64,000 nucleotides of DNA from Amarolinea aalborgensis (GTDB lineage Bacteria; Chloroflexota; Anaerolineae; SSC4; Amarolineaceae), in assembly GCF_900491745.1 (NCBI RefSeq), contig NZ_UETR01000001.1, positions 124,001 through 188,000 on the forward strand. The letters are read 5' to 3'. Shown here in pieces: positions 48,014 to 56,875 of the stretch (position 1 is its first letter; the number at the start of each line of letters is the position of its first letter). The translations under genes and the position numbers were made by a program. The notes beneath the pieces are model-generated. The model did not search any database, had not been told where the DNA came from, and saw only the letters and a program-made list of their open reading frames with translations.

Positions 48014-49588
48014 ATGCTGACGACCTATGAGCTGCGCCAGCGCAGCTACTTGCTCAAGATTGCCCGCGCCATGACGTCGAACCTTGATTTACCGTCGCTG
48101 CTGCGCTTGACGTTGAGCGCGGCCGCGGAAATGGTCCAGGGCGAAGTCGGTTTGATCGCGCTCAGCCAACCCGCGGACAGCTTCCGCATCGAGGCGTATT
48201 ACGGAATCACCAGCCGCCTGCTGCCGCTCTTTGCCCCGCTGCTGACCGATATTCGCAGCTCGGCCAATCCGCTGGAGCGGGCGCTGACCATTCCTGACCT
48301 CACGCTGAAATTGCACGTGGTTTCTTCAGCGACCGGCCTGATCTTGCGCCAGGTCGTAGCCTTGCCTCTGCAGGTCAACCAGGATTTGCTCGGCTTGATT
48401 TACATCTTCCGCAGCGGCAGCGCGGCTTTTTCCGCCAACGACCGCCAGGTTTTGCAAGATTTTGCCGACCAGGCCGCGATTGCCGTGCGCAATGCCCGGC
48501 TGTACCAAGCGATCAATGACGAGCGGCGGCGGCTGGACACCATCATCCAAAACAGCGCAGACGGCGTCATGATCTTGACGCCAGGGCGCAAGATCGAGGT
48601 GATGAACCGCACGTTGGCAGCCATGACGGGCTGGTCGCCTGAAGCCGCGCTGGGCCTGCCGTGCTACCAGGTTCTGGCTTTGGAAAATGTCAAGGGCGCG
48701 GACCTGTGCCAGGACATGGGCGCCGGGCTGGATCTGGCCGGCCGCGGCTCCCTGACCGCCGAGGGCGACCTGGTGCGCCCCGGCGGGTCTCGCATAACCG
48801 TGGGCGTGACCTATACGCCGCTCTTCGACGAAGCCGGCGCGCTGCAGCAGATCATCGTCAACGTCGTGGACATCACGCGTTTTCGTGAAGCCGAAGAGAT
48901 GAAGAACACCTTCGTGTCTGTCATTACGCACGAGCTGAAGACGCCGGTTTCGCTGATCAAGGGCTACGCCAGCACGCTGCGGCGCACTGATGCACAGTGG
49001 GATACCGCCACGCTGCGTGACAGCCTGGCCGTGATCGAGGAGGAGGCCGATCGCTTGAACGCGCTGGTGGATAACCTGCTGGACGCTTCCCGCATCCAGG
49101 CGGGAATTCTACGCATGGAATTGGCCGACGTGGACCTGCCCGGTTTGGCAGGCCGCCTCGTGGAAGGCTTCAAGCTGCAGTCTGCACAGCACACCTTTGA
49201 GCTTGATTTTCCGGCGTCCTTTCCCCCGGCCCTGGCAGACCCAGAGCGCGTGCGGCAGGTGCTGAACAATCTCATCAGCAACGCGATCAAGTATTCACCC
49301 GACGGCGGCGTGATCCGCATCGGCGGCTGGCCAGATCCGCAGCGGCAGATGCTGACGGTCTACGTGGCCGATCAAGGGATTGGGATTCCGGCGGCCGAGC
49401 AGGAGCGTCTGTTCGAGCGTTTCTACCGGGTGGATTCAAGCCTGCGGCGTAAAACGCAGGGGGCTGGGCTGGGGCTTTTTCTGTGCAAGGCCATTATCGA
49501 GGCCCACAACGGGCGCATTTGGGTGCGCAGCGAGCCGGACAAAGGCAGCACGTTTTTCATTACGCTGCCGATCTACAGCGAGCGCTAA
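48014..49588 (+). CDS. GAF-PAS sensor histidine kinase
   Basis: 524 aa, no membrane segment. A GAF domain (about 20-165) is followed by a PAS domain (about 175-295, IIQNSADGVMILTPGRKIEV), HisKA with the phospho-accepting His in SVITHELKTPVSLIKGY (about 305) and a HATPase_c domain with N-box NNLISNAIKYSPDGG and G-box VADQGIGIP. The kinase is cytoplasmic and senses a soluble signal. It is followed 24 bases later by its response regulator and is divergent from the EPS operon, which it may control (inference from position). Confidence 0.88.
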   Translation: MLTTYELRQRSYLLKIARAMTSNLDLPSLLRLTLSAAAEMVQGEVGLIALSQPADSFRIEAYYGITSRLLPLFAPLLTDIRSSANPLERALTIPDLTLKLHVVSSATGLILRQVVALPLQVNQDLLGLIYIFRSGSAAFSANDRQVLQDFADQAAIAVRNARLYQAINDERRRLDTIIQNSADGVMILTPGRKIEVMNRTLAAMTGWSPEAALGLPCYQVLALENVKGADLCQDMGAGLDLAGRGSLTAEGDLVRPGGSRITVGVTYTPLFDEAGALQQIIVNVVDITRFREAEEMKNTFVSVITHELKTPVSLIKGYASTLRRTDAQWDTATLRDSLAVIEEEADRLNALVDNLLDASRIQAGILRMELADVDLPGLAGRLVEGFKLQSAQHTFELDFPASFPPALADPERVRQVLNNLISNAIKYSPDGGVIRIGGWPDPQRQMLTVYVADQGIGIPAAEQERLFERFYRVDSSLRRKTQGAGLGLFLCKAIIEAHNGRIWVRSEPDKGSTFFITLPIYSER

Positions 49589-49612
49589 GGGGCGAGGCCA
49601 GGACGGTCAACC

Positions 49613-50326
49613 ATGACGGGAACCAGCAGTGAGAAGCTGCGCATTCTGATCGTTGATGACGAGGCGCGCATCCGCCGCCTGGAGCGGATGAACCTGGAGT
49701 TGGAGGGTTTCGAGGTGATCGAGGCCGCGGACGGCTTCGCGGCGCTCGATCGCGTGCGTGAGGATCTGCCCAACCTGGTGGTCATGGATGTTGCCATGCC
49801 GCAGATGGACGGCTTCGAGACGCTGCGCCTGCTGCGCGAGGTTTCGTCGGTGCCGGTGATCATGGTCACGGTCAAGGCCGAGGTGAGCGACCGCATCCAG
49901 GGGCTTGACCTGGGGGCCGATGACTACATCACCAAACCGTTCAATCCGCAAGAATTGGTCAGCCGCATCCGGGCCGTTCTGCGCCGCACCGAAGAGCGCA
50001 GCGGCTCAACGCAGGAGTTGATCCGCGTGGATGATGGCTTGAGCATTGACTTCGAGCGCCGCGAGGTGGTCGTCAATGGCGCGCGCATCAAGCTGCGCCC
50101 CACGGAATACCGGCTGCTGTACCACCTGGTGCAAAATGCAGGGCGCATTGTGCCGCGCGAGCTGCTCATGGCGCGCGTCTGGGGGCCAGAGTATCGCGAC
50201 GAGCATCAACTGTTGCGCGTCTACATCACCTATCTGCGCCAGAAAATCGAGCCAGATCCAGGGCATCCCCGTTACATTATGAACGAGCGCGGCGTCGGTT
50301 ACAGCTTCGTTGATTTCAAACACTGA
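49613..50326 (+). CDS. OmpR/PhoB-type response regulator
   Basis: 237 aa. Receiver domain with acidic pair VDDEARIRR, phospho-accepting Asp in VVMDVAMPQMDG, Thr/Val switch in VIMVTVKAE and Lys in YITKPFNP. The C-terminal winged helix has TEYRLLYHLVQNAGRIVPRE, the RVWG-type turn and the wing GVGYSF. Partner of the preceding kinase. The stop is 18 bp before the convergent tetraheme gene. Confidence 0.92.
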   Translation: MTGTSSEKLRILIVDDEARIRRLERMNLELEGFEVIEAADGFAALDRVREDLPNLVVMDVAMPQMDGFETLRLLREVSSVPVIMVTVKAEVSDRIQGLDLGADDYITKPFNPQELVSRIRAVLRRTEERSGSTQELIRVDDGLSIDFERREVVVNGARIKLRPTEYRLLYHLVQNAGRIVPRELLMARVWGPEYRDEHQLLRVYITYLRQKIEPDPGHPRYIMNERGVGYSFVDFKH

Positions 50327-50344
50327 ACCGCAATCTACCCTGGT

Positions 50345-50788
50345 TCACGGCTCCTTGTGGCACTCGGTGCACTTTTCGTCAGGATAGTCGCGGTGATCTG
50401 CAGGCAGTTCAAGCCGGCCCGGCGCGTGGCAGAGCGAACACGCTTTGCGTCCTTCCAGCGGATGCGGCATCGGTTGCGACGTGGGCGTCGGCCCTGGCGT
50501 CGGCGCCCAGTTGCTCACATGGCACTTCAGACATTCCTCGCGCGTGTAGAGTGCGTGATTGGCCGGGATAGGAACTGAGCTGCGCGGGTTGTGGCAGGCC
50601 GTGCAATCGGCAAAATTGGCGAGTGGATGGGGTATAAACGGCGGCCTGTGTTCCGCGGTCGGCGTCATGGACGGAACAGGCGGCGGCTTGGCGGTCGGCG
50701 TCATATCCGGCATGGCCGCAAGGGCGCACGCGGTGAGCAGATACATGGCTGCCAAGATCGGCGCTGCCTGGCTGATTCGTTTCGTCAT
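50345..50788 (-). CDS. tetraheme c-type cytochrome lipoprotein
   Basis: 147 aa from ATG 50788; the frame extends to 50896 without a plausible signal. The lipobox is LLTAC. Four CxxCH heme sites (CTACH, CLKCH, CSLCH, CTECH) are spaced along the protein with Thr/Pro linkers, resembling cytochrome c7/NapC-like multiheme domains. It probably transfers electrons on the outer side of the membrane. It is followed upstream by a Crp/Fnr gene in the opposite direction, a common pairing for respiratory regulation, though no direct evidence is seen. Confidence 0.8.
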   Translation of the reverse strand: MTKRISQAAPILAAMYLLTACALAAMPDMTPTAKPPPVPSMTPTAEHRPPFIPHPLANFADCTACHNPRSSVPIPANHALYTREECLKCHVSNWAPTPGPTPTSQPMPHPLEGRKACSLCHAPGRLELPADHRDYPDEKCTECHKEP

Positions 50789-50959
50789 CGCTGGCGTTCT
50801 ACTCCCTACGATGTGCTGATCAACTGAGCCTGATTGAGAAACCAGGTTGATGGTTCCATCGGCGGCTATTCTACTCCGTTGCCCCCATAACGCCAATAAA
50901 ACAGATCAACGATCGGCCCTGTCTTGGATTGAGGCGTCTTTATCGTTGATGCCAGTTGT

Positions 50960-50988
50960 TTGCATTGTGAGACAGAGTTGAGTATAAT
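50960..50988 (+). promoter_or_regulatory. promoter of the Crp/Fnr gene
   Basis: TTGCAT (50960-50965), 17-bp spacer, perfect TATAAT (50983-50988), predicted start near 50995. An in-frame ATG at 50987 overlaps the -10 box and so cannot be used from this promoter; ATG 51035 is preferred. Confidence 0.65.
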
Positions 50989-51034
50989 GCTGCCTATCGT
51001 TCAGCTTGACCTTGATCCCCCGGCGGAAGAACAA

Positions 51035-51712
51035 ATGTCTGCACCGCGCGACAAAATTGGCTACCTGTCAGAAATCGAGATTTTTCAAGATCTCTCCCCC
51101 CGCGAAATTCAAGAGATTGATCGCATCACCACCATCAGCCAGGTTCAAAAGGGCAAAGTGTTCTATCGCCCTGAAGAAACGGGCGAGGTGCTCTTTATCT
51201 TGAAGGCAGGCAGGGTGCAGTTGTATCGCATCTCGACCGAAGGCAAGAAGCTCGTGATCACCACCCTGGGGCCTGGCACGTTATTTGGCGAAATGGCCCT
51301 CTTGGGCCAGCAAATGCACAACGCGTTTGCCGAAGCCATCGAGGACTGCCACATCTGCGTCATGAGCCGGAATGACCTCGAGCGCCTGTTTCTCAACAAG
51401 CCGATGGTGGCGCTGCGCGTGTTGGAGATCACCGGTCGTCGCCTGCGTGAAGCGGAGAAGCGGCTCGAAGACATGGCCTTCAAAGGCATCCCCGCGCGGC
51501 TGGCCTCCCTGCTCCTGCGCGTACGTCTGGAGCAGAACAGCGACGATATCAAGGGGTTGACCCACCAAGACCTGGCGGAGACCGTGGGCACCTATCGTGA
51601 AACCGCCACCCAGGTCCTCAACGACCTGAAGGTGCAGGGCCTGATCGAGATCGGCCGCAAGCGCATCATGATTCTCGATCCTGTGCGCCTGCAAGCGGTG
51701 GCTGAGTCTTAG
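51035..51712 (+). CDS. Crp/Fnr family transcription regulator
   Basis: 225 aa from ATG 51035 (GGAAG upstream). The cyclic-nucleotide-binding fold covers about 10-130 (GEVLFILKAGRVQLYRISTE, GPGTLFGEMALLGQQ), then comes a dimerisation helix and a Crp-type HTH (LTHQDLAETVGTYRETATQV, recognition helix with R-E-x-x-x-x-x-L). No N-terminal cysteines of the Fnr iron-sulfur type, so it probably binds a small effector. The R-E-T-x-x-R/Q position suggests a Crp-like operator, but no target site can be seen. Confidence 0.88.
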   Translation: MSAPRDKIGYLSEIEIFQDLSPREIQEIDRITTISQVQKGKVFYRPEETGEVLFILKAGRVQLYRISTEGKKLVITTLGPGTLFGEMALLGQQMHNAFAEAIEDCHICVMSRNDLERLFLNKPMVALRVLEITGRRLREAEKRLEDMAFKGIPARLASLLLRVRLEQNSDDIKGLTHQDLAETVGTYRETATQVLNDLKVQGLIEIGRKRIMILDPVRLQAVAES

Positions 51713-52078
51713 CTCCCCCATCCTGAAATCCACTTCCCCCAGCGCCTGCCGTCAATGGACGACGGCTGTGCTGCATTTGCCCTCTCGATGCATGACGTTG
51801 TCGTCGTATGCGATGCTTTTTCCAACCGGCGCTGAGGCCTGTGCCCATTGACCGGTATTCGATATATCTACCTATACCGACATCGTTGCCCAGGTTGGCG
51901 GCCGCGTCCAGCGTTGCGCGCGGCAGCCAATGGATGCTGAACGAGAAAGGAGGGATGACGGCCAAGCAATCACTTCTCTGCAGAGAGAGCGATCGCTCGC
52001 TCGCCATCTGCATGGCCACCACGACGTTCGTAGTTCTGTTCCATTTCCATGTTCCATACACAGGGAGGTTCTTTCATC
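51713..52078. other. 366-bp leader/gap before the surface protein gene
   Basis: A possible promoter TTGACC (51848) with 18-bp spacing to CTATAC (51872-51877) would give a leader of about 195 bases. AAAGGAGGG at 51947 is followed directly by an ATG that opens a 43-codon frame overlapping the next start, but the spacing is too short for normal initiation. No known riboswitch consensus is recognisable. Confidence 0.3.
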
Positions 52079-53788
52079 ATGCGTAAAACCGGAATGTATG
52101 TTTTACTCGTCGTGCTTCTGCTCGCCACCATGGCCGTAGTCGCACCTTTCGCTGGCGCCCGCCAGCTCGCCAGTTCGTCTGGCCCTGGCGCACAAGACGT
52201 GGCGCCCGCCGCAGACGGCAAGGTTCCGTTTGTTCCTGGCCGCAATGTTCCCAATGCGCCCGTGGCTCCAGGCGCCATCCTGTTTGACAACGGCCCGCTG
52301 GTCACCCATCCGGGCGGCGGTTTCGGCGGCGCTGACGCCAGCGCCGTGCAGACTGCGCTGCTTTTGAGCACCTATGGCTTCGGCCACGCCGTCTCATCCG
52401 GCTTCCGCGTCGCGGATGACTTCACTGTGCCGGCCAGCGGCTGGAACGTCACCACGATCACCTTCTACGCTTATCAAACGGGATCAACAACTACTTCCAC
52501 GATCAACAACGTCAACCTGCGCATTTGGAACGGCGTGCCCGGTGTAGGCAGCATCGTCTTCGGCGACACCACCACCAACCGCCTGGCCAGCACCAGCTTT
52601 ACCAATGACTACCGCGTGCTCGACACCGCCCTTACGGGTAGCACGCGCCCGATCATGGCGCAGGTAGTGACGGTGAACACCCCGCTGCCGGCTGGCACCT
52701 ACTGGCTTGACTGGCAGACCGGCGGTACGCTGGCCTCCGGCCCCTGGGCCCCTCCGGTCAGCATCCTGGGTCAGGTCAGCAAACCCGGCGCCAATGGTAT
52801 GCAGTATGACCCAACCGCGGCGACGTGGAATCCGGCGATTGACACCGGCGCCAATGCCGTCCAGGATTTCCCCTTCGTCATCCAGGGCGATCCGCTCACC
52901 GGGCCGACCTCGACGCCGACGCCCACCTCGCCGCCTACCAACACGCCGACCCCCACCGCCACGCCGAATAACTGCACGGTGACGGAAGGCTTCGAAAGCG
53001 GCACCCTGGGCATCTTCACCGCCGATGGCACGCCGGCCTGGGCCGCGGTCAATACGGCCAGCCACACGGGCACCTTCTCGGCCTTTGCGCCTGACGGCAG
53101 CACCGTGACCGATACGCGCCTGCAGTTGACCAACCCCGTCGCCATCCCGGGCGCGGCCACATCGGCCACGCTCACTTTCTGGCACCGCGTCCAGACGGAA
53201 AGCACCTTCGACGGCTCCGTGTTGGAGATCAGCACGGACGGCGGCGCGACCTGGAATGACGCCGGGGCGAACATCACCTCGGGCGGCTACAACGCCACGA
53301 TCAGTTCTAGCTTCGGCAACCCGTTGGCTGGCCGCCAGGCCTGGTCAGGGACCGTTCCCGCCGCCGGTGGCTTTGGGCAAGTGACGGTCAACCTGCTCCC
53401 GTATGCCGGCCAGAATGTGTGGTTCCGCTACCGCCTCGGCACCGACAGTTCGGTGGCTGCCACGGGCACCTGGACGGACGATTTCATGATCACCTATGAC
53501 CCATGCGCGCCGCCAGCCACGGCGACCCCAACCAACACGCCGGTGCCGCCGACCGCGACCCCGACCAACACACCGGTGCCGCCGACGGCCACGCCGACCA
53601 ATACGCCGGTGCCGCCGACCGCCACCCCAACTGCGACCCCCACACCGGGTTCGCCCACGGGTGTTGAGCTGAGCAGCCTGAACAGCGGCCCCGCGGCGCC
53701 TGCCATCAGCATCTGGATGGTCATGGCCCTGGTTCTCGCATTGGGCGCCGGCGCGACGGCCCTCCTGCGCCGCCGCAGCACCAACTAA
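52079..53788 (+). CDS. surface protein with C-terminal membrane anchor
   Basis: 569 aa from ATG 52079 (GGGAGG upstream); the open frame begins 30 bases earlier. A signal peptide is followed by two extracellular beta domains separated by a Thr/Pro linker; the second (EGFESGTLGIFT...FMITYDPC) resembles a MAM/concanavalin-like fold. A TPTNTPVPPTA repeat linker leads to a final hydrophobic helix and RRR. This tail has the tripartite shape of cell-surface sorting signals, although no LPxTG or PEP motif is present. Followed by a strong terminator. Confidence 0.7.
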   Translation: MRKTGMYVLLVVLLLATMAVVAPFAGARQLASSSGPGAQDVAPAADGKVPFVPGRNVPNAPVAPGAILFDNGPLVTHPGGGFGGADASAVQTALLLSTYGFGHAVSSGFRVADDFTVPASGWNVTTITFYAYQTGSTTTSTINNVNLRIWNGVPGVGSIVFGDTTTNRLASTSFTNDYRVLDTALTGSTRPIMAQVVTVNTPLPAGTYWLDWQTGGTLASGPWAPPVSILGQVSKPGANGMQYDPTAATWNPAIDTGANAVQDFPFVIQGDPLTGPTSTPTPTSPPTNTPTPTATPNNCTVTEGFESGTLGIFTADGTPAWAAVNTASHTGTFSAFAPDGSTVTDTRLQLTNPVAIPGAATSATLTFWHRVQTESTFDGSVLEISTDGGATWNDAGANITSGGYNATISSSFGNPLAGRQAWSGTVPAAGGFGQVTVNLLPYAGQNVWFRYRLGTDSSVAATGTWTDDFMITYDPCAPPATATPTNTPVPPTATPTNTPVPPTATPTNTPVPPTATPTATPTPGSPTGVELSSLNSGPAAPAISIWMVMALVLALGAGATALLRRRSTN

Positions 53789-53834
53789 CGCCGTGTTTCC
53801 GGGGTAACGTAAGCCCCTGAACGCTTGAAACAAG

Positions 53835-53867
53835 AAAACCAGGCTTCTCCCCGGAAGCCTGGTTTTT
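53835..53867 (+). terminator. rho-independent terminator
   Basis: AAAACCAGGCTTC and GAAGCCTGGTTTT pair fully around a six-base loop and are followed by T, giving a stem with a U-run. It lies 47 bases after the surface protein stop. Confidence 0.9.
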
Positions 53868-53879
53868 GATGGAGATGCC

Positions 53880-54839
53880 ATGCGAGTGTGGAGATGGTGC
53901 CTGGCAATCGTGTGCAGCCTGGGGTTGGCGGCGACAGCGCAGGCGCAAACCGCGATCACCCTGGACGCGCTGCGCGTGGAGCTGTGGCCTGAATATGACC
54001 AGGCCGCCGTGCTGGTGATCCTATCCGGCACCCTGCCGCCGAGCGTGATTCTACCGGCCGAGGTGACGCTCACCATTCCAGGCAACGCCACGGTTTTTGC
54101 CGCGGCCGTACAAGACGCCAATCAGGGATTGCTCAACGCGACCTTCAGCACGACGCGCCAGGCGGACAAAACGCTGGTCAAGCTGACGGCAACCACGAGC
54201 GCTTTTCAACTGGAATACTACGACAGCAGCCTGAAGATCGTCGGCGCCGCGCGCACGTTTGCCTGGCGGTGGCAGGCCGATTACGCCGCGCAGCAGGTGA
54301 CGCTGCGCGTGCAGGAGCCGGTCGGCGCCACAGACCTGACCACCACGCCTGCGCTCCAACCCACCGGCGTGGGCGACCTGGGGCTGGCCTATCGCGAAGG
54401 CAACCTCGGCCCGGTCGCGGCCGGCCAGGCGCTCACCCTGGACATGAGCTACACCAAGTCCAGCCCACAGCTCTCTGCAGATGCCATCGGCGCCGCGCAG
54501 CCTACCGCGCCGGCGGCCAGCGCGCCCGCCAACCCGGCATCGTCCACCACGCCGATTATCCTGCTTGCCATCCTGGCCGCGGGGATCGTGTTGGGAAGCA
54601 TCGGATTATGGCGGCTGCGTCAGCGCACGGCCGCATCCCGCCGTCGGGGGCGCAGGCGACGCCAGCCGTCGGGGGCGCAGCCACAGTCTCCACCGCCGCC
54701 GGTCAAGCAGCTCGCCGCGCCGCCAGCGCCCAAGCCATCCGCTGCGCCAGCGCCGAAGCGTTTCTGCACGCAGTGCGGCCAACCGCTGCAGCCAGGTGAC
54801 CGTTTCTGCCGCACGTGCGGCGCCCAGACCGCCTCCTGA
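53880..54839 (+). CDS. secreted/membrane protein with cytoplasmic-type zinc ribbon tail
   Basis: 319 aa, ATG after GGAG. A signal peptide is followed by an extracellular beta-rich domain (about 25-190), a membrane helix (about 220-245), a very basic stretch (RRRGRRRRQPS), a Pro/Ala linker and a C-terminal zinc ribbon CTQCGQPLQPGDRFCRTCG. The order outside domain, helix, basic stretch, ribbon places the ribbon inside the cell. It starts 13 bases after a strong terminator, so it must have its own promoter or depend on read-through. Function unknown. Confidence 0.7.
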   Translation: MRVWRWCLAIVCSLGLAATAQAQTAITLDALRVELWPEYDQAAVLVILSGTLPPSVILPAEVTLTIPGNATVFAAAVQDANQGLLNATFSTTRQADKTLVKLTATTSAFQLEYYDSSLKIVGAARTFAWRWQADYAAQQVTLRVQEPVGATDLTTTPALQPTGVGDLGLAYREGNLGPVAAGQALTLDMSYTKSSPQLSADAIGAAQPTAPAASAPANPASSTTPIILLAILAAGIVLGSIGLWRLRQRTAASRRRGRRRRQPSGAQPQSPPPPVKQLAAPPAPKPSAAPAPKRFCTQCGQPLQPGDRFCRTCGAQTAS

Positions 54840-54892
54840 CCTTCATGAGCAGGAACCAGATGGCTCACACAAAGACACCAAGACACCAAGAA

Positions 54893-54939
54893 CGCCAAGC
54901 AGAAAAGACCTGGCGTTCTGCGCGGCTTGGCGGTTTTTT
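54893..54939. terminator. bidirectional terminator candidate between convergent genes
   Basis: CGCCAAGC (54893-54900) pairs with GCTTGGCG (54925-54932), followed by a T-run on the plus strand. It lies between the zinc-ribbon gene and the GT4 gene, whose stop it overlaps. The preceding CTCACACAAAGACAC is shared with the repeat near 61.8 kb. Confidence 0.5.
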
Positions 54940-56233
54940 ACTTAGTTCGCCCCTGTGCTTCTCGCTGCACCTGGGCATAGAGGTCGAGAATACGGTCGGT
55001 GATGATCGGCCAGCTAAACTCGCGCGCGACGCGCACGGCGTTGATTTCCAGCTTCCAGCGCAGGTCATCGCGTTTGATCACGCGATGGATGGCTTCGGCC
55101 AGCGCCTGCGGGTCGCGGTCTGGCACCAGCAGGCCGGTTTCCTCATCGCGCACGGTGTAGGTCAACCCGCCCACGCGACTGGCAATGACCGGCGTGCCGC
55201 AGGCCATGGCCTCCAGCGCCACCATGCCGAATGACTCGTAGTGCGATGGCATGACCAGCACGTCGGCCGCGGCGTAGTAGTCGGCCAGCGAGTCCTGATC
55301 GCGCTTGCCCAGGAAGGCCACCAAGTCCTCCAGGCCCAGCGCACTGCGCATCAGGTGCAAGCGCTGCATCTCACCGGTCATCTGCTCCATGGGCACACTG
55401 GCGTCGCCGCCGATGATCGCCACCGAGAGGCAGTCGCACCCCAGGTCGCAGTCGGCGTCGCGGTCCAGGTGGGCAATGGCCTGCAGCAGGGTGTCAATCC
55501 CTTTGAGCGGCTCGATGCGGCCGACGAAGAGGATCAGCCGCCGATCGAGGTCAAGACCGAGGCGCTGCCGCGCGGCCGCCTTGTCGCGAGGATAGAATCG
55601 CGCGGTGTCCACGCCGGGGGGAATCACCTCGATGCGCTGCAGATCGGTCCCATACAGCCAGGCCATCTGCGCCTTGTCCAGTGGGCTGCCGGCCACCACG
55701 CGATCGGCGTGCTGCATCAGCTTCCATTCGCTGTGGATGCGCAGATCGGACGCAAACTCATGGCTGGCCCGCGCCACCTGGTTCTTCATATGACCCAGGG
55801 TGTGAAACATTTGCAGCAGCGGGGGATTGCCCCACGCACTTTGCAGCCGCATCCCCGCAATGCCAGAGAGCCAGTAGTGGCTATGAATCACATCGTAGCG
55901 GCGTCCCTGGGACGCAGCAAACTGGCGTACATTGGCGGCAAATTCGCCGAGGTTATCGAAGATTTCTTCCTTGCTCACGGGCGCTTCGGGCCCGGCCGGG
56001 ATGTGCACCACCTGCGCGTTGGGGCCCAGCGCGTGCGACACCCGCGGCACGCACGCATCCTGTGAACGCGTGAAGACATCCACAAGGACGCCCCGGCGCG
56101 CCAGCTCCAGGGTCAAGTCGCGCACGTAGACATTCATACCGCCCGTTTCCTTGCCGCCCAACATGGCCAAAGGACAGGTGTGAACGCTCAACATGCACAC
56201 GCTCAATGGGCGCGACAAGTCAGGTTTGGGCAA
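54938..56233 (-). CDS. GT4 family glycosyltransferase (sucrose-synthase/MshA-like)
   Basis: 431 aa. N-terminal half: GGKETGGMNVYVRDLTLELARRG and VIHSHYWLSGIAG, as in MshA/sucrose phosphate synthase-type GT4 enzymes. C-terminal half: FVGRIEPLKGIDTLLQAIA and the retaining-enzyme EX7E block SHYESFGMVALEAMACGTPVIAS. It transfers a nucleotide-sugar residue; the acceptor is unknown. The start is TTG at 56233 with GGAG nine bases upstream. It is a single gene, convergent with the zinc-ribbon protein. Confidence 0.88.
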   Translation of the reverse strand: MPKPDLSRPLSVCMLSVHTCPLAMLGGKETGGMNVYVRDLTLELARRGVLVDVFTRSQDACVPRVSHALGPNAQVVHIPAGPEAPVSKEEIFDNLGEFAANVRQFAASQGRRYDVIHSHYWLSGIAGMRLQSAWGNPPLLQMFHTLGHMKNQVARASHEFASDLRIHSEWKLMQHADRVVAGSPLDKAQMAWLYGTDLQRIEVIPPGVDTARFYPRDKAAARQRLGLDLDRRLILFVGRIEPLKGIDTLLQAIAHLDRDADCDLGCDCLSVAIIGGDASVPMEQMTGEMQRLHLMRSALGLEDLVAFLGKRDQDSLADYYAAADVLVMPSHYESFGMVALEAMACGTPVIASRVGGLTYTVRDEETGLLVPDRDPQALAEAIHRVIKRDDLRWKLEINAVRVAREFSWPIITDRILDLYAQVQREAQGRTK

Positions 56234-56263
56234 AATGATTCACTCCGTCTTGATGGTGGAGCC

Positions 56264-56875
56264 TCAATGATTGATGTCGAGAAGCAGGCTCAAATCATCT
56301 ATCACTTGGGCTGTACTGCGGAAGAGCACCCCGGTCAACCCGGCGGCCACGGCTCCGTTGACATTTTTCACGAAGTCGTCCACCATGATGGCCGCAGACG
56401 CAGGCACCCCCAACCGCTGCACTGCCAGGCTGTAGAGCCGCGCATCCGGCTTGGCCACGCCTTCTTCGGCCGACACAATGATTTCATCCACGGCATCAGC
56501 CAGGCCATAATCCTCGGCAATGACGCGGCGGCCGTTCGACCAGGCATTGCTCAAAATGGCAGTCTTGTAGGTTGGTCGCAGGCCGCGCAGGAATTCGACG
56601 AGCTTGGCGTCCAGCCGGTCACCGGACCAAAAGTCGCGGCGAAACTGGGGCAGTTGATCGGCGTCGAGGCCCAGGGTCTGCGCCACGTCGTCCCAAATGG
56701 CGGTCGTAGGCGCCGCGCCGGCCGTGGCCTGCCGGGCGACCATCGAGTTGAACACGGCCTGCTCGACGCTGCCATGGGGCAGCCCCAGCCGCTCATCCCA
56801 GCGCCAGCGCCCGCTCTGGTCGAAGGTGCGCACCAGCACGCCGCCAAAATCGAAGATGACTGCCTGAAAGGTCAT
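56264..56875 (-). CDS. HAD-IA family hydrolase
   Basis: 203 aa. HAD motif I as VIFDFGGVLVR, motif II in TAILSNAWSNGRR, and motif III/IV in KPDARLYSLAVQRLGV with IMVDDFVKNV. The first-Asp loop DFGGV is typical of YihX/epoxide-hydrolase-N-like HAD proteins (alpha-D-glucose-1-phosphate phosphatase and relatives). Substrate unknown. The ATG overlaps the methyltransferase stop (ATGA). Confidence 0.85.
   Translation of the reverse strand: MTFQAVIFDFGGVLVRTFDQSGRWRWDERLGLPHGSVEQAVFNSMVARQATAGAAPTTAIWDDVAQTLGLDADQLPQFRRDFWSGDRLDAKLVEFLRGLRPTYKTAILSNAWSNGRRVIAEDYGLADAVDEIIVSAEEGVAKPDARLYSLAVQRLGVPASAAIMVDDFVKNVNGAVAAGLTGVLFRSTAQVIDDLSLLLDINH

Noticed and set aside
51713..52078. Riboswitch in the long leader
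   Set aside because: I looked for c-di-GMP, cobalamin and TPP consensus blocks and found none in the right order.
51956..52086. 43-codon leader ORF with AAAGGAGGG
   Set aside because: The ribosome-site sequence ends one base before the ATG, too near for initiation, and the peptide has no recognisable feature.
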